Shown here one piece after another: positions 25,491 to 34,166 of a stretch of 64,000 bases of DNA (position 1 is the first letter of the stretch; the number at the start of each line of letters is the position of its first letter). The position numbers and the translations under genes were made by a program. Origin of the DNA: JBQLZO01 sp052168315 (GTDB lineage: Bacteria; Planctomycetota; Phycisphaerae; Phycisphaerales; UBA1924); assembly GCA_052168315.1 (NCBI GenBank), contig JBQLZO010000092.1, positions 11,458 through 75,457 of the forward strand, read 5' to 3'. The notes under the pieces were generated by a model that did not search any database, was not told the DNA's origin, and saw only the letters and a list, made by a program, of their open reading frames with translations.

Positions 25491-25797
25491 TGGTGTTCTC
25501 CACACGGTGTTCGGAGGTCGTCGCGGACTCCGAGGGCGGGGTGCGACCGGGTTTCCTGGCAGGATGTGCACTCTCGCCATCCGGGTGCGCCTGACGCGGG
25601 CACGCGGATGATACGGATGGCGGGTGTGGGGAATCGCGTGGCGGCCTGCGTGGGCGCGCGGGACCGCCGGCGGCGTTTCCGTCCTTGCCCAACATCACGG
25701 TACAAGTGATCTTGCACGGGATCGCGGAATTGCGGGTGCTTCTGGTTTGTGGGTGCTGCGGAGCGGGGTTCGGGACAGCGCTGGCGACGGTGGGGGG

Positions 25798-26727
25798 TTA
25801 TTCCGTTCCGCGATCGGACAGTGCGCGCCCGCGGTTGCGAGCGGCGGTGAGGGCGCGGGCGATGATGGTGGGGAAGTCATCGTCTGACAAGGACTTGAGG
25901 GCCGCGGCGGTGGTGCCGCCGGGCGAGGTCACGGCGGTGCGGAGTGCGGCGATGTCGGGGGGGGTCGGTGGGGTGGGGTGGGGCGTGCCGGCGGGGTCGC
26001 GGGTCATGAGGGAGATGCTGCCGAGGAGGGTCTGGCGGACGATGGGGTCGGCTTGGTCGCGGGGGATTCCGAGTTCGATGGCGGCGCTGATGACGGCCTC
26101 GGCGTAGGCGAAGAGCAGGGCGGGGCCGGAGCCGGCGACGGCCGTGAACGCGTCGATGAGGGATTCGGGGAGGCGGGTGACGGTGCCGACGCTGGCCATG
26201 AGGTCGGTGGCGAGTTCGATGTCGCGGGGCGTGGATGCGGGGGCGGGGGCGATCGCGGAGCATCCGAGTCCGATGCTGGCGGGGGTGTTGGGCATGATGC
26301 GGATGGGTCGTATGTTTGCCCCGAGGGAATCAGAGATTGTGCTGAGGGTGGTTCCGGCCATGATGGAGATGACCGGGAGTGCGGGGAGGGGGGCGAGTTT
26401 TTGCCACTCAGTGGCGATATCTGGGAAGACCTGGGGCTTGACGGCGAGCACGAGGGCATCGGGGGTGGCGGTGAGGAGTTCTTGGTGGAGGTCGGCGGCG
26501 GTCGGAACGGCGCGGGTGTGGTGCTGGCGTTCGAACCGGGCTCGCTTCTCGGGGTTGGGGTCAGCGACGAGGAACCGCGGGGGTTGGGAGGCGTTGTGGG
26601 TGGCGGCGTTGATGGCGCCTTCGATGATGGCGGATGCCATGGCGCCGCCGCCGAGGAAGGCGTAGCAGGGGGGCTGGTCGCGCTCCTGGGGTGTGGCGGG
26701 GGTGGTGTCGACGGGGGGAGCGGTCAT
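25798..26727 (-). CDS. proC: pyrroline-5-carboxylate reductase
   Basis: 309 residues. The dinucleotide-binding start is AFLGGGAMASAIIEG. VLAVKPQVF, the RIMPNTPASIGLG loop, and the C-terminal signature TAVAGSGPALLFAYAEA and VTSPGGTTAAAL follow, all diagnostic for ProC. The enzyme makes L-proline from pyrroline-5-carboxylate with NAD(P)H. About 25 extra Pro-rich residues precede the Rossmann fold, and a short Pro/Thr insert (GTPHPTPPTPPDI) lies before the signature. It is divergent from accA. Confidence 0.95.
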   Translation of the reverse strand: MTAPPVDTTPATPQERDQPPCYAFLGGGAMASAIIEGAINAATHNASQPPRFLVADPNPEKRARFERQHHTRAVPTAADLHQELLTATPDALVLAVKPQVFPDIATEWQKLAPLPALPVISIMAGTTLSTISDSLGANIRPIRIMPNTPASIGLGCSAIAPAPASTPRDIELATDLMASVGTVTRLPESLIDAFTAVAGSGPALLFAYAEAVISAAIELGIPRDQADPIVRQTLLGSISLMTRDPAGTPHPTPPTPPDIAALRTAVTSPGGTTAAALKSLSDDDFPTIIARALTAARNRGRALSDRGTE

Positions 26728-26908
26728 GGCGGTGTGGTGTGTTGGGGGCTGGGATGCGGCGTGGGAGGGGGTGTTGGGGTGTCGGGGCTACACTAGCGAT
26801 CTGTGGCGATTGGGCGTCCGGTGCCGATGAGCAAGAGGTGAGCGAGCGGACGGTTGGCGGGATTGTGGCGGCGCCATCGGATGCGTTTGTGGTTTGGAGC
26901 AGTCAGGC

Positions 26909-27925
26909 ATGTCGGCGTTGAACACGCTTGAATTCGAGAAGCCGCTTCTTGCGATCGAGTCGCAGATTCGCGAACTGGAGGCCTCGGCGAGGCTCAACGG
27001 GCGCGACATGGGCGAGGAGATCGCAGCGCTGCGTGATCAGCACGGGGCGCTGCTGGCGAAGATCTACAGCAATCTCTCGCCGTGGGAGACGGTGCGTGTG
27101 GCGCGGCATCCGAAGCGTCCCCAGTTCCGCGATTACATCGACCTGATGGTGAAGGATTTTTGCGAGCTGCACGGGGATCGTCGGTACGGCGATGATCCGG
27201 CGCTGGTGACGGGGCTGGGGCGGATCGGTTCGATCAAGTGCATGCTGATCGGTCATCACAAGGGGCGTGACACGGCGGAGAAGCTGGATTGTCACTTCGG
27301 GTGTGCGCACCCCGAGGGGTATCGCAAGGCGCTGCTGAAGATGCAGATGGCCGAGAAGTTCGGTCTTCCGATCGTGACCTTTGTCGATACGCCGGGGGCG
27401 TATCCGGGGCTTGGCGCGGAGCAGCGCGGCCAGGCGGAGGCGATCGCGGTGAACCTCCGCGAGATGAGCCGTTTGAAGACGCCGATCGTTTCCGTGGTGA
27501 TCGGCGAGGGTGGTTCGGGGGGTGCGCTCGGGATCGCGGTGGCGGATCGGGTTGGGATGCTCTCGAACTCTTGGTACTCGGTGATCTCGCCGGAGGGGTG
27601 CGCGGCGATCCTGTGGAAGCAGGCGAACGAGCAGACGAACCAGCAGGCGGCGCGGGCGCTGCGTCTGAGCGCTGCGGACAATCTGGAGTTCGGGATCATC
27701 GATGAGATCATCGACGAGCCGGTGGGCGGGGCGCACCGGAGCCCGGTGGAGACGGCGGCGCGTCTGGAGCGGTGGGTGGTGGGGACGCTGCAGAAGCTCA
27801 AGCGTTACAAGCCTGAGAACCTGCCGAAGCGTCGTTATGAGCGATTCCGTGCGCTTGGTAAGTATGAAGAGTTTGTAGCGGCGTCGATGGAAGAGGAGGC
27901 TGGGAGCGGGGGCTCTGGGGCGTGA
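26909..27925 (+). CDS. accA: acetyl-CoA carboxylase carboxyltransferase subunit alpha
   Basis: 338 residues from ATG 26909 (GGAG at 26896-26899). Conserved AccA blocks are present: LEFEKPLLAIESQIREL, RHPKRPQFRDYIDLMVKDF, ELHGDRRYGDDPALVTGL, FVDTPGAYPGLGAEQRGQAE, VIGEGGSGGALGI and the YSVISPEGCAAILWK active region. With AccD it transfers CO2 from carboxybiotin to acetyl-CoA in fatty-acid synthesis; accD is not in this window. The gene is monocistronic. A TACACT element lies at 26789-26794, and a C-terminal Gly-rich tail is the only unusual feature. Confidence 0.96.
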   Translation: MSALNTLEFEKPLLAIESQIRELEASARLNGRDMGEEIAALRDQHGALLAKIYSNLSPWETVRVARHPKRPQFRDYIDLMVKDFCELHGDRRYGDDPALVTGLGRIGSIKCMLIGHHKGRDTAEKLDCHFGCAHPEGYRKALLKMQMAEKFGLPIVTFVDTPGAYPGLGAEQRGQAEAIAVNLREMSRLKTPIVSVVIGEGGSGGALGIAVADRVGMLSNSWYSVISPEGCAAILWKQANEQTNQQAARALRLSAADNLEFGIIDEIIDEPVGGAHRSPVETAARLERWVVGTLQKLKRYKPENLPKRRYERFRALGKYEEFVAASMEEEAGSGGSGA

Positions 27926-28017
27926 AGCGTGGGTTGGGGCGCGGGTTTTCCCGGTGTGAGCGGGCGGGCGGATCGGACCGGGGGCGTTGGGTGGGGCGCT
28001 CGGATGCGCGGGCGGCG

Positions 28018-28046
28018 TTGACATTCCCGGGCGAATCCCCTATTAT
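28018..28046 (+). promoter_or_regulatory. sigma70-type promoter
   Basis: TTGACA (28018-28023) and TATTAT (28041-28046) are separated by exactly 17 bases, a near-consensus housekeeping promoter. The start codon of the histone-like/DksA gene is 71 bases downstream of the -10, with AAGGGAG just before it. This is the only near-consensus promoter I found in the window. Confidence 0.75.
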
Positions 28047-28117
28047 TGCGCTTCTTTTGACCGACGCCCCAAGGTGTTGTATCACGGGCCTTGATGTCGG
28101 CGCACAAGGGAGCATCC

Positions 28118-29455
28118 GTGGCGAAGAAAGCCGCTTCGAAATCCGCGTCGTCCAAGGGTGGGGGCAAGAAAAAGGCCGTGAGCGTGTCCAAGGCACGCGG
28201 CGGCTCATCGCGCGCCTCGTCGGGCAGCGCTGCTGGTGGTTCGGACGGGACGAAGAAGAAGTCGTCGTCCTCTTCGTCGAAGAAGACGGGTGCTGCGCGA
28301 TCCGGTTCGGGTGCGGGTTCATCTGGTGCGGGCGGGACGAAGAAGGCATCGAAGGCCGGGGGTGGCAAGAAGGCGGCTTCGAAGAAGGTTGCCAAGAAGG
28401 TGGCCAAGAAGGAGGCGAAGTCCACGCCGAAGGCGGGCGCTGCCAGCGGCAAGGGTGTTTCCAAGAGCGGAGGCGGCAAGCGTGTCGGATCGGCGCGGGT
28501 GAGCAAGGCTTCGGCGGCGAAGCCGGGCGCGGATGCGGCGGGCGGGAAGAAGAAGGTCGGCGCCAAGAAGGGCGCCGATGCGGCGGGGAAGGGCGATGGC
28601 AAGAAGTCCACCGCGAAGGGCGCGGCGGCGAGTGGCTCGAAGCGTCGGAGCGCTGCGACGGAGTCGGGCGGTTCCGCGAAGGAGGCCAGGGCGGGCGGCG
28701 GCGGTGGCGCGAAGGGCGCGGGCAAGTCCGGCGGCAAGGAGGGCGCGGCGGGCACCGGTGGGAGCGCCAAGTCCTCGCGCGGGCGGAAGGGCGATGATGC
28801 GGGCGGCGCGAAGAAGGGGTCCAAGTCGTCGGGCGGTTCGGGGGCGGCCCGGAGCGCGAAGGCGAGCGCGAACGGCACGAAGCGAGCGGCGGATTCGGGC
28901 AGCGCCTCGGGCGCAGAGGGCGCGGAGTCTCGTTACCGCTCGATGTATTCGACGGACATGCAGGCGAGCCAGGCGGCGGCCGCGAAGTTTGCCGCGTCGG
29001 CGGGGCTGGATCCTGCCAGCGTGGCGATGTCTGAGGAGGCCGAGGCGGTGGAATCGCGGCCCCGGCTGACGAAGTCGCCGTTCGGGAAGCGCGATCTGGC
29101 GCGGTACCGGGAGCAGCTGGTGGCCAAGCGGAGCGAGGTCCTGGCGGACATGACGGCGCTGGAAGAAGAAGCGCTGACGGGTGGCGGCTCGGGATCGCTG
29201 TCGACGCTCCCGCAGCACATGGCCGACCAGGGATCGGATGCGTGGGAGCAGACGATGGCGCTGGGGATGGTCGCGAGCCAGCGTGAGCAGTTGAAGGAGA
29301 TCGACGCGGCGATCGCGCGGATCGACAGCGGGGTGTACGGGGTCTGCGAGATTACTGGGCAGGCGATTTCTCGCGAGCGGTTGGATGAGGCGCCGTGGGT
29401 GCGGCTGAGCATCGATGCGGCGCGTCAGCGAGAGCGGATGGGCTACCGGCGGTGA
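28118..29455 (+). CDS. histone H1-like Lys-rich tail fused to DksA/TraR-type domain
   Basis: 445 residues from GTG 28118, preceded by AAGGGAG. Residues 1 to ~270 are low-complexity Lys/Ser/Ala/Gly repeats (AASKKVAKKVAKKEAKS), like eukaryotic H1 tails and bacterial AlgP/Hc1 proteins, and should bind DNA or RNA nonspecifically. The last ~130 residues form a DksA/TraR-type domain: DLARYREQLVAKRSEVLADM coiled coil, then GVYGVCEITGQAISRERL. Only one of the four zinc-ligand cysteines remains. DksA binds the RNA polymerase secondary channel. The coiled-coil tip Asp pair is not obvious. The stop overlaps the lspA start by GTGA. Confidence 0.8.
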   Translation: MAKKAASKSASSKGGGKKKAVSVSKARGGSSRASSGSAAGGSDGTKKKSSSSSSKKTGAARSGSGAGSSGAGGTKKASKAGGGKKAASKKVAKKVAKKEAKSTPKAGAASGKGVSKSGGGKRVGSARVSKASAAKPGADAAGGKKKVGAKKGADAAGKGDGKKSTAKGAAASGSKRRSAATESGGSAKEARAGGGGGAKGAGKSGGKEGAAGTGGSAKSSRGRKGDDAGGAKKGSKSSGGSGAARSAKASANGTKRAADSGSASGAEGAESRYRSMYSTDMQASQAAAAKFAASAGLDPASVAMSEEAEAVESRPRLTKSPFGKRDLARYREQLVAKRSEVLADMTALEEEALTGGGSGSLSTLPQHMADQGSDAWEQTMALGMVASQREQLKEIDAAIARIDSGVYGVCEITGQAISRERLDEAPWVRLSIDAARQRERMGYRR

Positions 29456-30303
29456 GCGAGGATCCGGTCGGGACGGCGGACGGTCGTGATGGCGGCGGTG
29501 CAGCGCCGCGTGCGGGCAGCGCCCGAACCGATCGCGGTGGTTCGCCGGCGGGGCATGCTGGGGCGGGGCACGCTGGCGATGGTGTTCGCGCGGGGCGGGA
29601 GTGGCGATGCTGGGCGATGTTCCTGGGCGTGATCGCCGGCGGGATCGCGCTCGATCTGGGGAGCAAGTGGCTGACCTTCGAGCATGTCGCGGGACGCCCC
29701 GCGCACCCGGACCCGGAGCGGGTGAAGGAACTGTTGGCGGCCGATCCATCGCGCGTGGGGCTGGCGCTTCCAGCGCATGATCCGGTGCATGTGATTCCCG
29801 GTGTGCTGGATTTCTTCCTGGTGCTGAATCCGGGGGCGGTGTTCGGCGCGGGGTCGGGCCAGCGTTGGGCGTTCGTGTCGTTCACGATCGTGACGCTGCT
29901 GTTTGCCGCGTACGTGTTCGCGTTCTGGACGAGGCGCGGTCAGTGGGTGACGCAGTCGGCGCTGGCGCTGGTGATCGCGGGCGGGGTTGGGAACCTTGTG
30001 GACCGGCTCTGGCTGGGGGTGGTCCGGGACTTCATCCATCCGTTGCCGGGGGTGAATCTTCCGTTCGGGCTGTCGTGGCCGAGCGGGAGCACGGAGGTCT
30101 GGCCGTACATCAGCAATGTGGCCGACAAGTTCGTGCTGATCGGGATCGGCGTGCTGATGATCAAGCTGTGGCTGGTGGATCGTGCGGCGGCGCGTGCTTC
30201 GAAGGCGTCGGCTGAGGATGACGGGGCTGCCGGTGTGAGCGAGGGGGATTGTGCGGCTCAGCGTCGGGATGCATCGCCGCGATCGGGATCCGCATCGGAG
30301 TGA
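29452..30303 (+). CDS. lspA: lipoprotein signal peptidase (signal peptidase II)
   Basis: 283 residues from GTG 29452, which overlaps the upstream stop (GTGA). After a ~50-residue Gly/Ala/Arg-rich N-terminal extension come four membrane helices. The LspA signatures are present: VLNPGAVFGAGSGQRW, GGVGNLVDRLWLG with one catalytic Asp, and ISNVADKFVLIG with the second. It cleaves prolipoproteins after diacylglyceryl transfer and would process the lipobox proteins encoded in this window. A dksA-lspA gene order is common in bacteria. The long extension and hydrophilic C-terminal tail are atypical; a later start near 29605 cannot be excluded. Confidence 0.93.
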   Translation: MSEDPVGTADGRDGGGAAPRAGSARTDRGGSPAGHAGAGHAGDGVRAGREWRCWAMFLGVIAGGIALDLGSKWLTFEHVAGRPAHPDPERVKELLAADPSRVGLALPAHDPVHVIPGVLDFFLVLNPGAVFGAGSGQRWAFVSFTIVTLLFAAYVFAFWTRRGQWVTQSALALVIAGGVGNLVDRLWLGVVRDFIHPLPGVNLPFGLSWPSGSTEVWPYISNVADKFVLIGIGVLMIKLWLVDRAAARASKASAEDDGAAGVSEGDCAAQRRDASPRSGSASE

Positions 30304-30623
30304 TCGGCACCGCGCGCTGGGTACTCGATCTCGTCGATGGTGGTTCTTCTGAGGATGATCGGACGCCCCTGGGCATCGGTGGCGGCGCGCTGTTCGGTGG
30401 ATTCGGCGAGGCGGACGCGCGAGGGATCGTTCGGGTGCGGGCGGTCCGGGTGGGCGGCGGGGTCGGTCTTGATGGCGTGGGTGATGTGGGCGACGAACTC
30501 GCCGAGCGATCGGGCGATGGACTTGCGAGGGGGGCGTTGCGAGGGCGCTTCGGGAGCGGGTCGCTGCGGCGGAGGGTTCGAGCGATGGGGATCGGGAGCG
30601 CTGTGGTCGGGTGTGTCGGGCAT
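30258..30623 (-). CDS. small hypothetical protein, convergent overlap with lspA
   Basis: 121 residues. The Pro-rich N-terminus is disordered. The middle SIARSLGEFVAHITHAIKTD looks like an amphipathic helix, and RRTTIDEIEYPARG like an ordered C-terminal strand. Its 3' end overlaps the lspA 3' end by 46 bases on the opposite strand. The plus-strand alternative in the same place is Gly/Arg-rich without structure. No family recognised. A quadruplex-type G tract lies immediately upstream. Confidence 0.5.
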   Translation of the reverse strand: MPDTPDHSAPDPHRSNPPPQRPAPEAPSQRPPRKSIARSLGEFVAHITHAIKTDPAAHPDRPHPNDPSRVRLAESTEQRAATDAQGRPIILRRTTIDEIEYPARGADHSDADPDRGDASRR

Positions 30624-30628
30624 GCGGC

Positions 30629-30649
30629 GGGTGTGGGGGTTGGGTAGGG
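30629..30649 (+). repeat. four-run G tract (quadruplex motif) upstream of 30258-30623
   Basis: GGG, GGGGG, GGG, GGG are separated by TGT, TT and TA. It sits within 30 bases upstream of the minus-strand start and could affect its promoter or 5' mRNA. Role is inference. Confidence 0.4.
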
Positions 30650-30722
30650 TTGTCTTGTTCGTTGGAGCCTATGCCTTTCGGGGGCGGGCTTCGAGACGGG
30701 GGCGATGGGGTGGGGTGTTGTG

Positions 30723-31787
30723 ATGGATCGAGCGCGGCATCGAGGGATGGCGATGGACGAGTCTGCTGAGAGGTTGGCTCAGGAACCGGCATCGGGAGAG
30801 CCGGTGCGCTTCGAGCAGGGGATGGACCGGAAGGTCATCGCGATCATCCTGGCGCTGGAGGCGGGGTCGCTGACGATGGCGATCGCGCTGGTGCTGGCGA
30901 CGGGCTCGGCGCTGTGGGTCGCGGGGGCGGTGCTGGCGGCGGGGGTGCTGCCGGTGTGGCTGCTGTGGATCGCGCGGCTTCGCGTGCGTGTGGATGCCGA
31001 TCGGGTGCGATACTCGTTCTTTCCGTTCTGGCGCGGGGGGCTGGAGTATTCCGAGATCGCATCGGTGGAGGTGGTGCGGGTGGATGCGATGGGGCAGTTC
31101 GGCGGGTGGGGGCCGAAGTGGAAGTTGTCGGGGTGCGGCGGTTTCGGGCTGGTGGCGCGCGGGGGTCCCGCGGTGCGGATCGAGCGTCTGAGCGGTCGTG
31201 CGCTGTACATCACGATGGACGATGCGGAGGGCCTGGCGGCGGCGATCCTGGCGCGCACGGTGGAGGCGGGCGTCGGGGATGCGGGGATGCGGGCGCATGT
31301 GCAGGTGGAGCGTGGGAAGGTGTGGTGGATCTGGGTGTTCGTGCTGATCGGGGCCGGTTTGATGTGGTGGATCTTCGTGGTGCAGATCCTGATGGGTCGT
31401 CCGGTGGGGAACAACCCGGGCTCGGATGCGCTGGTGTGGGCGCTGATGGTGGTGATCGGGATCGGGATGCCCGTGTGCGCGCTGATGTTGCGGGTGGTGA
31501 TCCGGGTGGAGGGAGGGCGGTTCGGTGTGCGGTTGTGGCCGCTGCCCGGGCGGTCGTGGGCGCTGGAGGAGATCGTGGAGGGCGAGCGGGTCGAGTGGAT
31601 CAACGGGCTTCGCTATGGCGGGTATGGCGTGCGGTGGATGCCTGGCAAGGGGTGGCTGGTGGCGCTGCGGAACGGGAGCGGCGTGGTGCTGCGGTTCCGG
31701 GATGGGAAGCCGCTGCGGGTGGTGTGCGGTGAGCCGGAGCGGTTGCTGGAGGCGCTGGGTTTCGGGGGGGATGCTGATCCGGACTGA
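30723..31787 (+). CDS. membrane protein with two PH-like (bPH) domains
   Basis: 354 residues from ATG 30723 (ATG 30705 and 30747 are alternatives). The layout is duplicated: a helical hairpin (KVIAIILALEAGSLTMAIAL and a second helix), then a beta domain (RVRVDADRVRYSFFPFWRGG, YSEIASVEVVRVD). A second helical pair follows (WWIWVFVLIGAGLMWWIFVV, ALMVVIGIGMPVCALMLRVV), then another beta domain ending NGSGVVLRFRDGKPLRVVCG and LLEALGF. That is the pattern of bacterial PH-like membrane proteins of unknown function. It is followed by another small membrane gene in the same direction. Confidence 0.7.
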   Translation: MDRARHRGMAMDESAERLAQEPASGEPVRFEQGMDRKVIAIILALEAGSLTMAIALVLATGSALWVAGAVLAAGVLPVWLLWIARLRVRVDADRVRYSFFPFWRGGLEYSEIASVEVVRVDAMGQFGGWGPKWKLSGCGGFGLVARGGPAVRIERLSGRALYITMDDAEGLAAAILARTVEAGVGDAGMRAHVQVERGKVWWIWVFVLIGAGLMWWIFVVQILMGRPVGNNPGSDALVWALMVVIGIGMPVCALMLRVVIRVEGGRFGVRLWPLPGRSWALEEIVEGERVEWINGLRYGGYGVRWMPGKGWLVALRNGSGVVLRFRDGKPLRVVCGEPERLLEALGFGGDADPD

Positions 31788-31844
31788 TCGTGTGTGGCGC
31801 TGGATTCGGGTGTTGCGTGGTCGGATGCGGCGCGGCATGATGTG

Positions 31845-32129
31845 ATGATGCCATGCTTTGTCGCACTGCTCGCGCTGTTCGTGCCGCGGCTGACGATCCT
31901 GCTGGTGGTGATCTTCTCGGATTACATCGGCAACGCGTACAGCGGTTGGTTGTGGCCGCTGCTGGGGTTTTTCTTCGCGCCGCTGACGGTGCTGGCGTAT
32001 GCGTTCGCGATCAACAGCCACGGGTCGGTGGACGGGTGGTACCTGGTGCTGGTGATCGTGGCGGCGCTGATGGATGTGTCGGCGCTGACGGGGGGCGGTG
32101 GGGCTGCGCGGGGGCGGCGGTCCTCGTGA
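31845..32129 (+). CDS. small multi-pass membrane protein
   Basis: 94 residues with about three membrane helices: PCFVALLALFVPRLTILLVV, WLWPLLGFFFAPLTVLAYAF, and WYLVLVIVAALMDVSAL. A short hydrophilic Gly/Arg tail follows. SDYIGNAYSGW and FAINSHGSVDG are conserved-looking loop motifs that I associate with a widespread uncharacterised small membrane family. The start is uncertain between ATG 31845 and 31848. It is convergent with the AbgT gene across a 46-base spacer. Confidence 0.65.
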   Translation: MMPCFVALLALFVPRLTILLVVIFSDYIGNAYSGWLWPLLGFFFAPLTVLAYAFAINSHGSVDGWYLVLVIVAALMDVSALTGGGGAARGRRSS

Positions 32130-32175
32130 GCGGAGGCGTGTCGGAGGGGATGGGCCTGCGCGGCTGCCCGGGGTA

Positions 32176-34083
32176 TTACTGCGGCGCCACGAGCGCGGGA
32201 TCCGGGATGGTTTCCGGCGGGTAGTGGGTTGGCGCGCCGGGTCCGACGGGGAGCCCGAGCAGGAAGACCCAGATGTAGAAGAGGGCGACCCATCCGATGA
32301 GGAAGAAGATGGTGTAGGGGAGCATCGTGGCGACCATGGTGCCGATGCCGAGGTCTTTCTTGTAACGGGTCGCGACGGCGAGGATGAGCCCGAAGTAGGA
32401 CATCATGGGGGTGATGATGTTGGTCGTGGAATCGCCGATGCGGTAGGCGGCCTGGATGACTTCCGGGCTGTATCCCACGATCATGAGCATGGGGACGAAG
32501 ATGGGCGCGGTGACGGCCCATTGGGCGCTGGCGGATCCCAGCATGAGGTTGACGAAGCAGCACATGAGGATGAAGGGGATGAAGACGAGGGGGTTGTCGA
32601 GCTTGAGCGCGATGAGCAGGTCGGCGCCGAGGACGGCGAGGATCTGGCCGAGGCCGGAGTAGTCGAAGAACTCGACGAACTGTGCGGCGAAGAAGACGAG
32701 GACGATGTAGAGGCCCATGGACTTCATGGCGATGGCCATGGCGTCGATGATGTCGCGGTCGTTCTTCATGGTGCCGACGACGCGGCCGTAGACGAATCCG
32801 GGGACGACGAAGAAGATGAGGATCATGGTGACGACGGAGGAGAGCATCGGGCGGAAGCTCTCGGGGCCCTTCGCGGCGGGGTCGGGGTTGCGGAGCGTGC
32901 CCCAGCCGGGGAGCCAGTCGAGCCACGCGAGCCATGTGAATCGCGGTCCGGCGAGCACGAGGAAGCCGAGGATGATGAGCACGACGCTGATGAGCGCGGC
33001 CCAGAGCCCGCGTTTCTCGGTGGGGGTGACCGGTGTCATGGCCTGCGCTTCCCGGAGGTCGTCCTCGCCCTCGGCGGGGTTCCACTTGCCGAGGCGGGGC
33101 TCGACGATCTTCGCGGTGACCCACCAGCCGACGCCGGCGATGAGGAAGGTGCTGGCGATCATGAAGTACCAGTTGACGGCGGGGTGGACCTCGTAGGTCG
33201 GATCGATGATGCGGGCGGCCTCTTCGGTGATGCCGGCGAGCAGGGGATCGACGGTGCCGATGAGCAGGTTGGCGGAGTAGCCGCCGGAGACGCCGGCGAA
33301 TGCGGCGGCCATGCCGGCCAGGGGATGTCGGCCGAGCGAGTGGAAGATGACCATCGCGAGGGGGATGAGCACGACATAGCCCATCTCGCTGGCGGTGTTG
33401 GAGACGACGCCGGCGAAGACGACGACGAGGGTGACGAGCTGCTTCGGGGCGGCGAGGACGAGGGCGCGGATGATCGCTGTGAGCAGGCCGGACTTCTCGG
33501 CGACGCCGACTCCCAGCAGCGCGACGAGGACGGTGCCGAGCGGGACGAATCCGGAGAAGTTGGAGACGAGGTTGGTGCTCATCCAGCGGATGCCGGCGTC
33601 GGACAGCAGGCTCTGGACGCCGAGCGTGACCGGGGCGTCGGGCTGGACGGTGAGGGTTCTGCCTTCGAGGCTCCGCACGGTAAGCGCCTGGCCATCGTGG
33701 GCGATGACCTGGAGGGTGGTGTCGGCGAGGAACTCGAGCGAGCCATCGGGGTCTTCGATGATGTTGAGGACGATCTCCTGGCCTCCCGCGGTGGTGACGG
33801 TGAGGCTTCCTTCGCCCGTGTCCTGCACGGCCAGTTTGGACTTGATGGGGATGCCGCGCGGGTCTTCGACCTGCAGGCCGAGCGCCGATGCGAGGGCGCT
33901 GAGCAGCACGACGGCGAGGGCGAAGAGTGCGAAGAGGGTGACGGGGTGGGGCAGGGCGTTGCCGAGCCACTCGATGGCGGTGAGGAATCGGTTGAACCAG
34001 CCGGAGCGGGGTCTTTCGCCGGCGGGGGAGGCGGAGGGCTCGTGGGGTGGTTCGTGGCCTTTGGGCGGGTCGGGGATCTCCAT
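32176..34083 (-). CDS. AbgT-family transporter with an extra exported insert
   Basis: 635 residues, longer than the ~510 usual for AbgT. The core is clear: LGNALPHPVTLFALFALAVV, NLVSNFSGFVPLGTVLVALL, ASEMGYVVLIPLAMVIFHS, GGYSANLLIGTVDPLLAG, LMLGSASAQWAVTAPIFVPM, and GDSTTNIITPMMSYFGLIL. AbgT proteins import p-aminobenzoyl-glutamate in E. coli; other members export sulfonamides. Between helices 1 and 2 (~residues 75-150) lies a ~70-residue beta-rich insert with repeats such as SLTVTTAGGQEIVLNI and ALTVRSLEGRTLTV, normally a short periplasmic loop. Substrate unknown. It lies 83 bases downstream of the thioredoxin-like lipoprotein on the same strand. Confidence 0.9.
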   Translation of the reverse strand: MEIPDPPKGHEPPHEPSASPAGERPRSGWFNRFLTAIEWLGNALPHPVTLFALFALAVVLLSALASALGLQVEDPRGIPIKSKLAVQDTGEGSLTVTTAGGQEIVLNIIEDPDGSLEFLADTTLQVIAHDGQALTVRSLEGRTLTVQPDAPVTLGVQSLLSDAGIRWMSTNLVSNFSGFVPLGTVLVALLGVGVAEKSGLLTAIIRALVLAAPKQLVTLVVVFAGVVSNTASEMGYVVLIPLAMVIFHSLGRHPLAGMAAAFAGVSGGYSANLLIGTVDPLLAGITEEAARIIDPTYEVHPAVNWYFMIASTFLIAGVGWWVTAKIVEPRLGKWNPAEGEDDLREAQAMTPVTPTEKRGLWAALISVVLIILGFLVLAGPRFTWLAWLDWLPGWGTLRNPDPAAKGPESFRPMLSSVVTMILIFFVVPGFVYGRVVGTMKNDRDIIDAMAIAMKSMGLYIVLVFFAAQFVEFFDYSGLGQILAVLGADLLIALKLDNPLVFIPFILMCCFVNLMLGSASAQWAVTAPIFVPMLMIVGYSPEVIQAAYRIGDSTTNIITPMMSYFGLILAVATRYKKDLGIGTMVATMLPYTIFFLIGWVALFYIWVFLLGLPVGPGAPTHYPPETIPDPALVAPQ

Positions 34084-34166
34084 GCGGCGAAGATAGTTGA
34101 TCGCGGGCGGCGCGTGGGATCACCCGTGGATTGGCGGGGCATGGGCGTGTCTGGTGCGGCGTGGGC

